Assembly (NCBI GenBank): GCA_024643945.1
Contig: JAHELX010000007.1
Coordinates: 1-30,098 of the forward strand
Direction of reading: 5' to 3'
DNA from: Anaerolineales bacterium
GTDB lineage: Bacteria > Chloroflexota > Anaerolineae > 4572-78 > NAK82
Length of the DNA: 30,098 nucleotides
Numbering within the stretch: position 1 is the stretch's first letter; each line of letters opens with the position of its first letter. Both the position numbers and the translations under genes were made by a program. Positions 7,375 to 14,612 of this stretch are shown here, in pieces. Below the pieces are notes generated by a model. The model did no database searches, was not told the DNA's origin, and worked only from the letters and a program-made list of their open reading frames with translations.

Positions 7375-10054
7375 AACGCTGGACGAAATTGAAGGCGGCG
7401 ATTTATCCTTGGTTGGGGGCAAGGCTTTTAACCTGGCGACTCTGCGCCGACATGGGCTCCCAGTGCCTCCAGGGCTAGTGGTGACGACCGCCTTCTTTGA
7501 GGCACAACTTCGACATCACCAGTTTATCCCTATTTGGGCTGGTTCCCCCGATGTGGCAGTCACTGAGAGTGCCCTGTGTTGGCTGTCTGACGCCCTTAAG
7601 ATTAGCCCTCTGGCTCGGGAACTGATGGCCGCTTTGCGCACCCGGATGGCTGAGACCTTCCACGGCGTTGAGTCTTTCGCCGTCCGTTCCTCTGCCATAG
7701 ACGAAGATACCCGTGATCACGCCTTCTCCGGTATTCATCTATCAGAGTTGGGGGTTCCTCAAGACATGGTGCCTGTCAGCCTGAGCCGGTGTTGGGCGTC
7801 AGCTCTCTCCAAACCAGCACTGAAATATCGCCGGCAACATGGTCTCCCCATCCAATCCATTCGGCTGGCTGTGCTCATCCAGCCGTTCATCCAACCAACG
7901 ACGGCTGGCGTTGCCTTCACCCTCAACCCCCTCTCAGGCGTCCGCGATGAGTTGGTTGTTGAAGCCACCTTTGGGCCTGGTGACGCGGTTGTCAGTGGTC
8001 AGGTCACACCTGCCCGCTATCGGCTGGCCAAATGTTCGCCCGATTACCTTTTGCTAGATTGGACATCAGGTAATATCCCCCGCCCGGTGAGCACCACCAG
8101 GAGGCCCCGCGATCCATTCTCTGCCGGCGACGATCATGGCCCGCTGTCAGCATCACAATTGCGAATGCTGGCCCAATATCTGGAGCAGATCGAGGCCCTG
8201 ATGGCTGCCCCGCAGGATGTGGAATGGGCAGTCATCCGTGAGAAGCCGGGGGGGGATGAAAAGTTTCTCTTTTTGCAAACACGTCCGATTACCGTGCTGC
8301 CCAGCGCTTCTGCGTCTTTCGACGTTGAGTGGAGCCGGGCTAATCATCGCGAGTTCTTACCTGACCTCCCCTCTCCCTTGTGCGTCTCGTTGCTGGAACG
8401 CACCCAGGATCGCGCCTTATCGTTTTTCAAGCACCTGGGATTCAATGTGGAAAATACAGGGCGATATCTTAAGATCATCTATGGACGGCCCTACCTCAAC
8501 TTGACCTTAGCACGTCGTCTGCTGGCACAAAGTGGACTGAATCCAGTTGGCACGCTGTGGATTATCGGCCATACTGAGCCGCCAGGCGGCCTGGGCCCAG
8601 CTCACGCCATAGACTGGCGACAGATGTGGGAAGCTCGTCGTGTAGTAACCGGGCTGCTGTTGCGTAGCCTGCGAGTCGAAACCTGGCTCAACCGCTTTGA
8701 ACATCTCTCTGTCGAGGTGTCTCGCTCTCTGGCTGCCACCGATTGGGCCAAGGCACCACCTAGCGACTTGTTGACCCGCTTTCGTCTCCGTACCCAGTTG
8801 AGCAGCCGTATGGCTGAGGCTGATTTCGTACTTTCGACAGCCGCTGCTATTGCCTATACCATCGCTGCCTGGGCCCTGAGGCCTCTCACCGGCGGCGTGG
8901 AACGATTTATTAGAGAGGCTATCGGCACAGGCTTGAAGACAAGCGGAAGCCAGCAAGGTCGCGCGTTGCTGGAATTGGCAAAAATCGCCCGCACTGACGA
9001 GCAGGCCCGGCGCTATCTAACCTATCCACACGATAACTTTGACGACTATCGCCAGGCGCTGTCCAGTACTTCATTCTTGGCCGCTTTCGATGAGTTCTTG
9101 GCACGGTATGGAAGGTATGCCACCTTTGAGGCGGATCCAGGCTGGCCGCGTCACAGCGAAGACCCATTACCGCTGCTGGCGACGGTGGCGCAAATGACCA
9201 GTGCCGGAGTGCTGCCTGATCCGCAAGAAACTGGGACCGAGAAAACCCATCCCGGTGAAACATCCGGCAGATATGCGGGAAGAGGCACACGGCGATTGGC
9301 AAGCTGGCGTCCCCTCCATAGCCTTCAGAAGCTGCTGTCTCCGCGTCGCTGGCTCACGCACCTGTCCGTCAGGCGGTTGCGCCGCCTGGCGTTGATACGC
9401 GGTCGACTACGCACGCGGTATGGTCAGTCTATGACCGACTGTCGCACGTGGGATCTGAACTTGGCGAGGAGATGGGTTGCCCGTGGTTGGCTGGCGGAGC
9501 CCGAAGACTACTTCTGGCTTACAATGGAAGAGGTAGAGCGGGCTTTGATGGCCGAGGCTGAGGTGGGACCTACCTTGCCGGCGCTAGTACAGGCCCGTCG
9601 CGAAACTTACCAGACTTACGCCACGACTGAGATGCCCTACACGTTGCGTGAATCGGACGTGGCGCGATTGGTCCCGGGCCGTGGATTGATTGGAACGGCG
9701 CTATCGTCAGTGTTATCGGGATTGCCTGTCAGCCCTGGCCAGGTACAGGGGCATGTCATTGTCTTGCATAAGCCTGAGGATTCGAGCGGTATGAAAGAAG
9801 GGGCGATTCTCGTCACCCCTTCTACTGATCCTGCCTGGTTCCACATTTTCCCTCGGGCACGTGGCCTGATTGTAGAGATGGGAGGGCTTTTGTCGCATGG
9901 GTCCATCATCGCTCGAGAATTTGGTCTGCCGGCTGTAGCCAATATCCCCGATGCCACCAGCCGCTTTCACGACGGTGACCTGGTCCTTCTCGACGGTAGT
10001 ACCGGTCTGGTGCAAATCCTCGACCCTGCGACAACGGATATATCTACGCTTTGA
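7355..10054 (+). CDS. PEP-synthase/rifampicin phosphotransferase-like dikinase
   Basis: An 899-residue cytoplasmic enzyme. The N-terminal third is the PPDK/PEP-synthase ATP-grasp domain (LVGGKAFNLATLRRHGLPVPPG, FAVRSSAIDED, and FLFLQTRPIT closing the domain). The middle third is an all-helical region without a PEP-synthase match. The C-terminal 110 residues are the swivelling phosphohistidine domain, with GGLLSHGSIIAREFGLPAV and the predicted phospho-acceptor His848. There is no C-terminal PEP/pyruvate barrel. This order and length match rifampicin phosphotransferase, which splits ATP to AMP and moves the beta-phosphate through the histidine to its substrate. The substrate here is unknown, since the middle domain diverges. 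ATG 7355 and ATG 7343 are both possible; both lack a ribosome site and overlap the preceding gene, so coupled translation is likely. Confidence 0.82.
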   Translation: MTAPWLKTLDEIEGGDLSLVGGKAFNLATLRRHGLPVPPGLVVTTAFFEAQLRHHQFIPIWAGSPDVAVTESALCWLSDALKISPLARELMAALRTRMAETFHGVESFAVRSSAIDEDTRDHAFSGIHLSELGVPQDMVPVSLSRCWASALSKPALKYRRQHGLPIQSIRLAVLIQPFIQPTTAGVAFTLNPLSGVRDELVVEATFGPGDAVVSGQVTPARYRLAKCSPDYLLLDWTSGNIPRPVSTTRRPRDPFSAGDDHGPLSASQLRMLAQYLEQIEALMAAPQDVEWAVIREKPGGDEKFLFLQTRPITVLPSASASFDVEWSRANHREFLPDLPSPLCVSLLERTQDRALSFFKHLGFNVENTGRYLKIIYGRPYLNLTLARRLLAQSGLNPVGTLWIIGHTEPPGGLGPAHAIDWRQMWEARRVVTGLLLRSLRVETWLNRFEHLSVEVSRSLAATDWAKAPPSDLLTRFRLRTQLSSRMAEADFVLSTAAAIAYTIAAWALRPLTGGVERFIREAIGTGLKTSGSQQGRALLELAKIARTDEQARRYLTYPHDNFDDYRQALSSTSFLAAFDEFLARYGRYATFEADPGWPRHSEDPLPLLATVAQMTSAGVLPDPQETGTEKTHPGETSGRYAGRGTRRLASWRPLHSLQKLLSPRRWLTHLSVRRLRRLALIRGRLRTRYGQSMTDCRTWDLNLARRWVARGWLAEPEDYFWLTMEEVERALMAEAEVGPTLPALVQARRETYQTYATTEMPYTLRESDVARLVPGRGLIGTALSSVLSGLPVSPGQVQGHVIVLHKPEDSSGMKEGAILVTPSTDPAWFHIFPRARGLIVEMGGLLSHGSIIAREFGLPAVANIPDATSRFHDGDLVLLDGSTGLVQILDPATTDISTL

Positions 10055-10092
10055 AGGCCCCCTGGCCGCTAAGTATTTCCCGTATTTGTTGG

Positions 10093-10737
10093 TCAAACCT
10101 CACGTACGTCTATTACTTCGAGCACATGTGGCTTTACCTTCTCTACGAGTGCGTCCTTATCTACACCCGAGACCTTAATCGTGACAATCGCATTGGAGGC
10201 ATCCTCTCCCCAAAAGGTGCCCAGGCTCATAATGTTCCCGCCTAGCTCCGACACTACATGGGTGAGAGCCGCCAGCTCCCCTCGCTGCTCAGGGCAAAGC
10301 AATGTCAGGCGCACCCCTTGATCGCGAGCCCCTAACATTTCCATGAACGTTTTAAAGATGTCGGTTTCGGTAATAATGCCCACCAGCTTGCCCTCACGCA
10401 TCACGGGCAACCCGCCAATCTTGTTGTCCACCATGATGCGCGCTGCTTCTTCGAGGGGATCATCCTCCTCCACGGTGATCACGTCTTGTGTCATCACCTG
10501 CTCAATAGTTATGCGCGAGTAGAGATAGTGTAATTCGTAAATAGAGAGGGAAGTGGCTGGCGATGGGGCAGCGTAAAGGAGGTCCTTGTCCGAAACAATC
10601 CCTACCAGTTTGCCATTCTCATTAACCACGGGGAACCGACGCACTTTCTCTTCGCGCATTCGCTTGAGTGCAGCATCCACCGGCGTAGTCGGTTTGACGG
10701 TGATAGGATGTCTGCTCATACGTTCATAGACTAACAT
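10093..10737 (-). CDS. CBS-CBS-ACT domain regulatory protein
   Basis: A 214-residue soluble protein. Two CBS domains occupy about residues 7-62 and 78-135 ([27 protein letters not shown] and [27 protein letters not shown]). An ACT-like domain follows ([32 protein letters not shown]). CBS pairs bind adenine nucleotides and ACT domains bind amino acids or other small ligands, so it is probably a ligand-sensing regulator; AcuB-like proteins share this order. ATG 10737 is chosen because AAAGGAGG lies 7 nt upstream, whereas the longer frame starting at 10755 would include that ribosome site. It converges with the dikinase gene (38 bp between stops, no clear terminator). Its leader contains a small hairpin (CCCGT/ACGGG, 10787-10799). 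Confidence 0.88.
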   Translation of the reverse strand: MLVYERMSRHPITVKPTTPVDAALKRMREEKVRRFPVVNENGKLVGIVSDKDLLYAAPSPATSLSIYELHYLYSRITIEQVMTQDVITVEEDDPLEEAARIMVDNKIGGLPVMREGKLVGIITETDIFKTFMEMLGARDQGVRLTLLCPEQRGELAALTHVVSELGGNIMSLGTFWGEDASNAIVTIKVSGVDKDALVEKVKPHVLEVIDVREV

Positions 10738-10911
10738 CGCTTTGCCTCCTTTCAAGTAGGGAAAACAGAATTATGCAACGATACGACCCGTTTCACGGGC
10801 CCCAGTCGTTTCAAACGTTTGGTGCAGCCAGCCAGTACCCTGTCAACGGTGATTTGACGTGTAAAAACTAACGCCATGGGCGTCAAAATTATCTGTCAAT
10901 TCCCCACCCAC

Positions 10912-11005
10912 GGTCCCGAGCGCCCGATGGTCCCGAGCGAAGCCCCCCACGGGGCTGCACAGGGGAAAGCCCCCCCATGGGGCTGCACAGGGGAAAGGGG
11001 ACCTA
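10912..11005. repeat. GC-rich tandem repeat cluster
   Basis: GGTCCCGAGCG occurs twice (10912-10922, 10929-10939). Then a 27/28-bp unit is repeated at 10941-10967 and 10968-10995; each copy can fold as an AGCCCC/GGGGCT hairpin. The cluster ends in AAGGGGACCTA (10995-11005), a motif also found inside both GT39 genes. Confidence 0.9.
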
Positions 11006-11253
11006 TGGGTTAGCCTTGACAGGGCACCAGTGCCCCATCAAAGTGATTTTGATAAGTTAGATTCGGCCTCATGGGCGTAATCTGTATCATATCATAATCC
11101 CTGTGATGGGGTACCAGCTTCACCCATTTGGGCATTATACATATGCTTTCCTCAGTTGTCTACTCAGAACCTGTCCAAAAACCCACGCAAGGCTGCTTTT
11201 CTGCCCCAAGGAGAGCTATAGATATAGTATCCATCCGAAAATCAGAGTGCTGG

Positions 11254-11327
11254 CTTTCCCCGGAGAGAGTCCTGCTGGCAGCCTGCGCTTATGAAACGGA
11301 CTACCACCAGGTCCCCTCCGGGGAAAG
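11254..11327. repeat. Long inverted repeat, possible structured RNA or mini-element
   Basis: CTTTCCCCGGAG (11254-11265) and CTCCGGGGAAAG (11316-11327) are perfect 12-bp inverted repeats. Inside, CCTGCTGG (11271-11278) can pair with CCACCAGG (11304-11311) with one mismatch, so the 74 bp can form a long two-part stem. A small TCCGA/TCGGA hairpin follows at 11335-11350. It lies about 70 bp downstream of the beta-helix gene in that gene's direction. No T-tract makes it a standard terminator. Confidence 0.6.
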
Positions 11328-11394
11328 TCCGGACTCCGAGAATCTTCGGATAGGTTTATGGTACTAGCCAGTTTCGGATAAGCATTATAGGCTT

Positions 11395-12009
11395 TCAATG
11401 CCGCCGGCGCCGCACCAACCGGCCCAGCAAAAGCACCAGCCCGGCTACCACCCCGGCCACTGCACCAAAGACAGCCGATTCGCGTGGGCCAAAGGCCGCA
11501 CTTACTTCTCCTTCCACCCGGCTGGCGAGCAGTAGGAACGTGCCGCAATTTTGGGCTTTGATGTTGCGTGCAGCCATTACCGCTGCCCCCGACTGGTCCA
11601 TTGTCACATCGCCGAGAGTCAGCAAGATTCGCGTTCCTGCCTGGTCCATCGTCACGTCGCCTCTAGAAAGGACAGCCCCTGCCTGCGATGCAGTGAGATT
11701 AGCTGCCTGCGTCTGGGCCAGGCCGACCCCTCCCTGGGTCATCTCCAGGTGATCCGCTCGAGCCTTCAACACCCCCCCCTGGCGAATGACCAGGTTTTCG
11801 GCTGTGACAGACTGGGCGCCTGCCTGGCGTAAAGTGACGGTACTTCCTTTCACGCTGCGCGCGCTCCCCTGGGTAATGTCTACTGACTCGGCGTTCACAT
11901 CGCGCGCACTCCCCATCCGAATGGACAGAATCTGGGCAGTTACGTCACCCACGCCGCTCCCTACTTGCTCTTCTACTTCTTCACGGGCGTTCCCGATTTC
12001 GTTATTCAT
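11395..12009 (-). CDS. Beta-helix repeat protein with C-terminal membrane anchor
   Basis: A 204-residue protein of no assigned function. Residues 28-164 consist of about nine tandem repeats of 15-16 residues with the pattern hxhxQxGAxxVxAxx (VDITQGSARSVKGST, VTLRQAGAQSVTAEN, VTMDQSGAAVMAARN). This periodicity suits a small right-handed beta-helix or a bactofilin-like solenoid. Residues 178-196 form one membrane helix followed by a basic tail (RLVRRRRH), giving a C-terminal anchor with the repeats probably on the other face of the membrane from the Arg-rich tail. ATG 12009 is preceded by AAGGAGGA; the longer frame from 12051 would contain this site. I recognise it only as a type of hypothetical protein seen in Chloroflexota. 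It appears to be a single-gene unit. Confidence 0.8.
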   Translation of the reverse strand: MNNEIGNAREEVEEQVGSGVGDVTAQILSIRMGSARDVNAESVDITQGSARSVKGSTVTLRQAGAQSVTAENLVIRQGGVLKARADHLEMTQGGVGLAQTQAANLTASQAGAVLSRGDVTMDQAGTRILLTLGDVTMDQSGAAVMAARNIKAQNCGTFLLLASRVEGEVSAAFGPRESAVFGAVAGVVAGLVLLLGRLVRRRRH

Positions 12010-12033
12010 TGCGACGTTCCTCCTTATAATACC

Positions 12034-12060
12034 CGCACGTGGATGTACCACCCGCGTGCG
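12034..12060. promoter_or_regulatory. Imperfect palindrome upstream of beta-helix gene
   Basis: CGCACGTGG and CCAC-CCG-CGTGCG form an inverted repeat around a 5-bp centre, broken by a 3-bp insertion. It lies 25 bp upstream of the ATG at 12009 and could be an operator. No certain promoter boxes were identified beside it. Confidence 0.25.
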
Positions 12061-12181
12061 TTGGGTATAATCGTTGTCTATATTCTACCATAGTTTTCAT
12101 TTCTTGTGATAGCTATGGCTTTATATTTGACTCCGAATTTTCACAATCTTGGCTGCTGCAACCATTGTATGTGCCATAGTC

Positions 12182-12218
12182 AAAAATTACAAGGCTCCTC
12201 GGTAATGAGGAGCCTTGT
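12182..12218 (-). terminator. Rho-independent terminator of glnA
   Basis: A perfect 12-bp stem (12189-12200 with 12207-12218) with a 6-nt loop, followed on the minus strand by AATTTTTG. It lies 27 bp past the glnA stop. Confidence 0.93.
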
Positions 12219-12244
12219 CCATTCGCGTGTCTGGTTGGAGCAAG

Positions 12245-13585
12245 TTACAGCGTCTCCAGGTATCGCTCCAGTTCCCATTCCGTCACCTGGATGCGGTATT
12301 CGTCCCACTCAGTGCACTTCGCCTCCACAAAACTCCGTCCGGTGTGTTCGCCCAAAGCATCCATTAACACAACGTCACCTTCGAGTTCCTCAACCGCTTC
12401 CTTTAGGGAGCCGGGCAACTGGCCAATGCTTAACTCCACCAATTTGGCGTCGTCGAAGTGGTATACATCCTCTTCCACAGGCGCTGGTGGCTTCATCTTT
12501 TGGCTGATACCGTCCAATCCGGCCATCAACATCACAGCGAAAGCCAGGTAAGGATTGCAGCTTGGATCGGGGAAGCGCAGTTCGGCACGAGTGGACTGCT
12601 CACGTCCTTCCGAATACTGCGGGATACGGATGAGAGCTGCCCGGTTAATGCGCGCCCAGCAGATATAGACCGGGGCTTCGTAGCCGGGCACCAGCCGCTT
12701 GTAGCTGTTGACCGTTGGCGCGACCACAGCACTCAGAGCACGAGCGTGAGACAACTGGCCAGCGATGAAGCTGTAAGCAGTTTGGGATAGTTTATACTCG
12801 TCGTCTGGATCGTAGAAGGCGTTGGTCCCATTCTTGAAGAGGCTTTGGTGAGTATGCATGCCGCTGCCATTGCGGCCAAAGAAGGGCTTGGGCATAAAGC
12901 TGGCGTATAGCTCATAGGCGGCGGCGATGGCCTTAACCGCATATTTGAAAGTGATGGCGTTGTCGGCGGCTTCCAGCGCCTCCGCATAGCGAAAGTCAAT
13001 TTCGTGCTGCCCCGTCGCCACTTCGTGGTGGTCCATCTCGACCTCGATGCCCACCTCATGAAGCGCGTCCACGATGTCGGAACGGACAGCAGCCGCCAGA
13101 TCCCGGGGCGAAAAATCGAAGTAACCAGCCACGTCGTGGGGAGCAGGGCGTAGTCGTTCCCCGTTCTTACGCAAGAGGAAGAATTCCAACTCTGGCCCAC
13201 AGTTGTAGGTAAAGCCCATCTCCTTGGCTCTGGCGATGGCTCGCCGCAAGATGTAACGCGGATCCCCAGGGAAAGGCTGGCCGTCGGGACGATATATGTC
13301 GCAGATGACGCGAGCGGTGGGGCGCTCCGGCGACTTCCAGGGCAGTACGCGGTAGGTGGCCGGGTCTAGTTGCAACACCATGTCGCTCTCGTGAATACGC
13401 GTAAAGCCTTGAATCGAAGAGCCATCGAACCAGACTCCCTTCTCCAGTGCTTCTTCCAGACGTCGGATGGGGATGCCCACGTTCTTAATCATCCCGTGGA
13501 TGTCGGTGAATTGAAGATTGATGAACTTCACGCCATCCGACTTGGCCTTGGCCAATACGTCCTTTTTCTCAGGGGTAAGTGCCAT
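12245..13585 (-). CDS. glnA: Glutamine synthetase, type I
   Basis: A 446-residue enzyme that makes glutamine from glutamate, ammonia and ATP; it forms cytoplasmic dodecamers. The family signatures are present in order: FDGSSIQGF, MDHHEVATGQHEIDF, NGSGMHTHQS, PTVNSYKRLVPGYEAPV and RIPQYSEGREQSTRAELRFPDPSCNPYLA. Length and the C-terminal region (LPGSLKEAVEELEGD in place of the NLYDLPPEE adenylylation site) place it in the GSI-alpha group, regulated by feedback and gene expression rather than by adenylylation. ATG 13585 has AAAGGAG upstream with 8-nt spacing; a longer frame from 13621 lacks a site. It has its own promoter (13853-13881), a structured leader with an internal terminator, and its own terminator. 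It lies downstream of an ANTAR regulator gene in the same orientation. Confidence 0.97.
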   Translation of the reverse strand: MALTPEKKDVLAKAKSDGVKFINLQFTDIHGMIKNVGIPIRRLEEALEKGVWFDGSSIQGFTRIHESDMVLQLDPATYRVLPWKSPERPTARVICDIYRPDGQPFPGDPRYILRRAIARAKEMGFTYNCGPELEFFLLRKNGERLRPAPHDVAGYFDFSPRDLAAAVRSDIVDALHEVGIEVEMDHHEVATGQHEIDFRYAEALEAADNAITFKYAVKAIAAAYELYASFMPKPFFGRNGSGMHTHQSLFKNGTNAFYDPDDEYKLSQTAYSFIAGQLSHARALSAVVAPTVNSYKRLVPGYEAPVYICWARINRAALIRIPQYSEGREQSTRAELRFPDPSCNPYLAFAVMLMAGLDGISQKMKPPAPVEEDVYHFDDAKLVELSIGQLPGSLKEAVEELEGDVVLMDALGEHTGRSFVEAKCTEWDEYRIQVTEWELERYLETL

Positions 13586-13727
13586 AATTGAGTCTCCTTT
13601 CAAACTCAAAAGTTTTTGCAAAGTACTTGTTCAAAAACAACTGGGTATTCTTGTGGCGGTTTTACACCTAATTTCTGCTCCAAAGTGCCAAGCTATTAAT
13701 GTACAAGTGCAAAGCTGATCCATGAGG

Positions 13728-13846
13728 CATTAATACAAAAATAACGAAGCCCTCAGGCGCGAATCAACTTCTGACTCGCAACTGAGGGCTTCACGGCCAT
13801 CTGAAGGGCATTACATCACGCCCGCTAGACGCTATTTGTATTAATG
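13728..13846 (-). promoter_or_regulatory. Structured glnA leader, candidate ANTAR-type antitermination RNA
   Basis: On the minus strand the transcript should start at about 13846. CATTAATACAAA (13846-13835) can pair perfectly with TTTGTATTAATG (13739-13728), closing the element. Inside are hairpin A at 13823-13806 (GGGCGU/AUGCCC, hexaloop GAUGUA), hairpin B at 13806-13789 (CUUCA/UGAAG, loop GAUGGCCG), and an 11-bp terminator stem starting at 13792. Hairpin B and the terminator share 13792-13789, so they exclude each other. Both loops begin GAUG. Tandem small hairpins, the second overlapping a terminator, are the layout of ANTAR protein targets, and an ANTAR regulator gene ends 119 bp upstream. 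The loops do not fully match the published hexaloop pattern as I recall it (A at 1, G at 4). A transposon-like element with 12-bp ends is the alternative. Confidence 0.6.
13737..13792 (-). terminator. Intrinsic terminator inside the glnA leader (attenuator)
   Basis: GAAGCCCTCAG (13792-13782, minus strand) pairs with CTGAGGGCTTC (13756-13746), with an inner 4-bp stem, followed by GTTATTTTTG. It lies about 150 nt before the glnA ATG and downstream of the glnA promoter, so it would stop transcription unless prevented. It would also stop read-through from the upstream ANTAR regulator gene. Confidence 0.72.
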
Positions 13847-13852
13847 TGCTAC

Positions 13853-13881
13853 ACTATACCAGATTTGATAGGGAATGTCAA
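13853..13881 (-). promoter_or_regulatory. Sigma70-type promoter of glnA
   Basis: On the minus strand: TTGACA (13881-13876), exactly 17 bp, then TATAGT (13858-13853). This is nearly consensus, and places the start of transcription at the outer stem of the structured leader, about 260 nt before the glnA start codon. Confidence 0.85.
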
Positions 13882-13964
13882 CCCCCAAAAATGAAGCGTA
13901 ACCAGTTGGGGATACCCAAAAACACGTTCCCCTTGTAGAAGAACCTGATGTGATCGTCTCTCCG

Positions 13965-14609
13965 TCAATGCACCAGGCTAGATGGATCACCATCGGCAGC
14001 GATGACGGCCTCGGCCACCGACTGCATTGAACGCCGAGTCTGGCGCCCGGTCATTTGCAGACGGCGATAGGCTTCTGCCTCGCCCCAACCGGTACGCATC
14101 ATCAGCAAGCGTTTGGCCTTATCCACTGTCCGGCGGGCGGCCAATTGTTGGCGCAAATCGTCCACCTCATTCCGGATCGCCTCCAGCGCCTGAAATCGAG
14201 CCACCGCCAGCTCGACCGTCGGCCCAAGCAACTCCTCTCGCACTGGCTTCACCAGGTAACCCGTCACCGATGCCCCAACCGCCCGCTCTACCAAGGCTTG
14301 TTGACTATAGGCTGTGAGTATCACCACCGGCAGTGGACTTTCCTGCGCCAATCGTTCAGCGACGGTCAATCCGTCCAAACCTGGCATTTTTATATCCAGG
14401 ATAGCTAGATCGGGCTTGTGGTCTGTGATCAAGGTCAAGGCCAGCTCTCCGTCGGCTGCCATCCCCACCACCTGATGCCCCAGTGCCTCGAGCATTGCTT
14501 GTAGTCCTAATCGGATGACTGCCTCGTCGTCGGCGATCACAATGCGCAGAGGTTGAGCCGTAGAGGATGCCGGCTGCTGACCGGGACTTAGGGGCTGGAC
14601 GTTGGCCAT
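13965..14609 (-). CDS. Response regulator with ANTAR RNA-binding domain
   Basis: A 214-residue regulator. After a 20-residue Ser/Gln/Pro-rich start, residues 21-140 form a receiver domain with the acidic pair D27/D28, predicted phospho-acceptor D72 (LAILDIKMPGLDG), and YLVKPV with the conserved lysine. A coiled-coil region follows, then the three-helix ANTAR domain (VDKAKRLLMMRTGWGEAEAYRRLQMTGRQTRRSMQSVAEAVI). ANTAR proteins of the AmiR/NasR/EutV/PdtaR type bind paired RNA hairpins and prevent transcription termination. Start ATG 14609 lies 3 nt after the stop of the histidine kinase gene, its probable partner, and the two are surely co-transcribed. The next gene downstream is glnA with its hairpin-rich leader, a plausible target. 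Confidence 0.92.
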   Translation of the reverse strand: MANVQPLSPGQQPASSTAQPLRIVIADDEAVIRLGLQAMLEALGHQVVGMAADGELALTLITDHKPDLAILDIKMPGLDGLTVAERLAQESPLPVVILTAYSQQALVERAVGASVTGYLVKPVREELLGPTVELAVARFQALEAIRNEVDDLRQQLAARRTVDKAKRLLMMRTGWGEAEAYRRLQMTGRQTRRSMQSVAEAVIAADGDPSSLVH

Positions 14610-14612
14610 GTC

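Larger units (their letters stand above)
10738..11394. other. 657-bp intergenic region without a credible gene
   Basis: No open frame here has a ribosome site or a recognisable product. It contains the CBS gene leader, a TTTGACG/CGTCAAA inverted repeat (10853-10859 and 10881-10887), GC-rich tandem repeats (10912-10995), an AT-rich stretch (about 11035-11100) and the long inverted repeat at 11254-11327. No confident promoter for the CBS gene was found. Confidence 0.7.

Noticed and set aside
10912..11005. Possible CRISPR array
   Set aside because: Only two units, directly abutting with no spacers, and no cas genes in the window.
11316..11350. GGGGAAAGTCCGGACTCC resembles the conserved 5' core of RNase P RNA
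   Set aside because: The rest of RNase P RNA, including the conserved 3' segment, is missing, and there is no room before the next gene. The match is explained by the 12-bp inverted repeat.
11103..11367. Small plus-strand open frames in the intergenic region
   Set aside because: No ribosome site, no recognisable product, and they overlap the inverted-repeat structure.
12106..12507. A 133-codon plus-strand frame preceded by a TATAAT-like box
   Set aside because: It runs through the glnA terminator and antisense to glnA, has no ribosome site and gives a low-complexity translation.
13600..13850. Glutamine riboswitch or T-box in the glnA leader
   Set aside because: I see no match to the glnA/glutamine riboswitch core and no T-box UGGNACC sequence. 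The hairpin layout fits an ANTAR-type target better.
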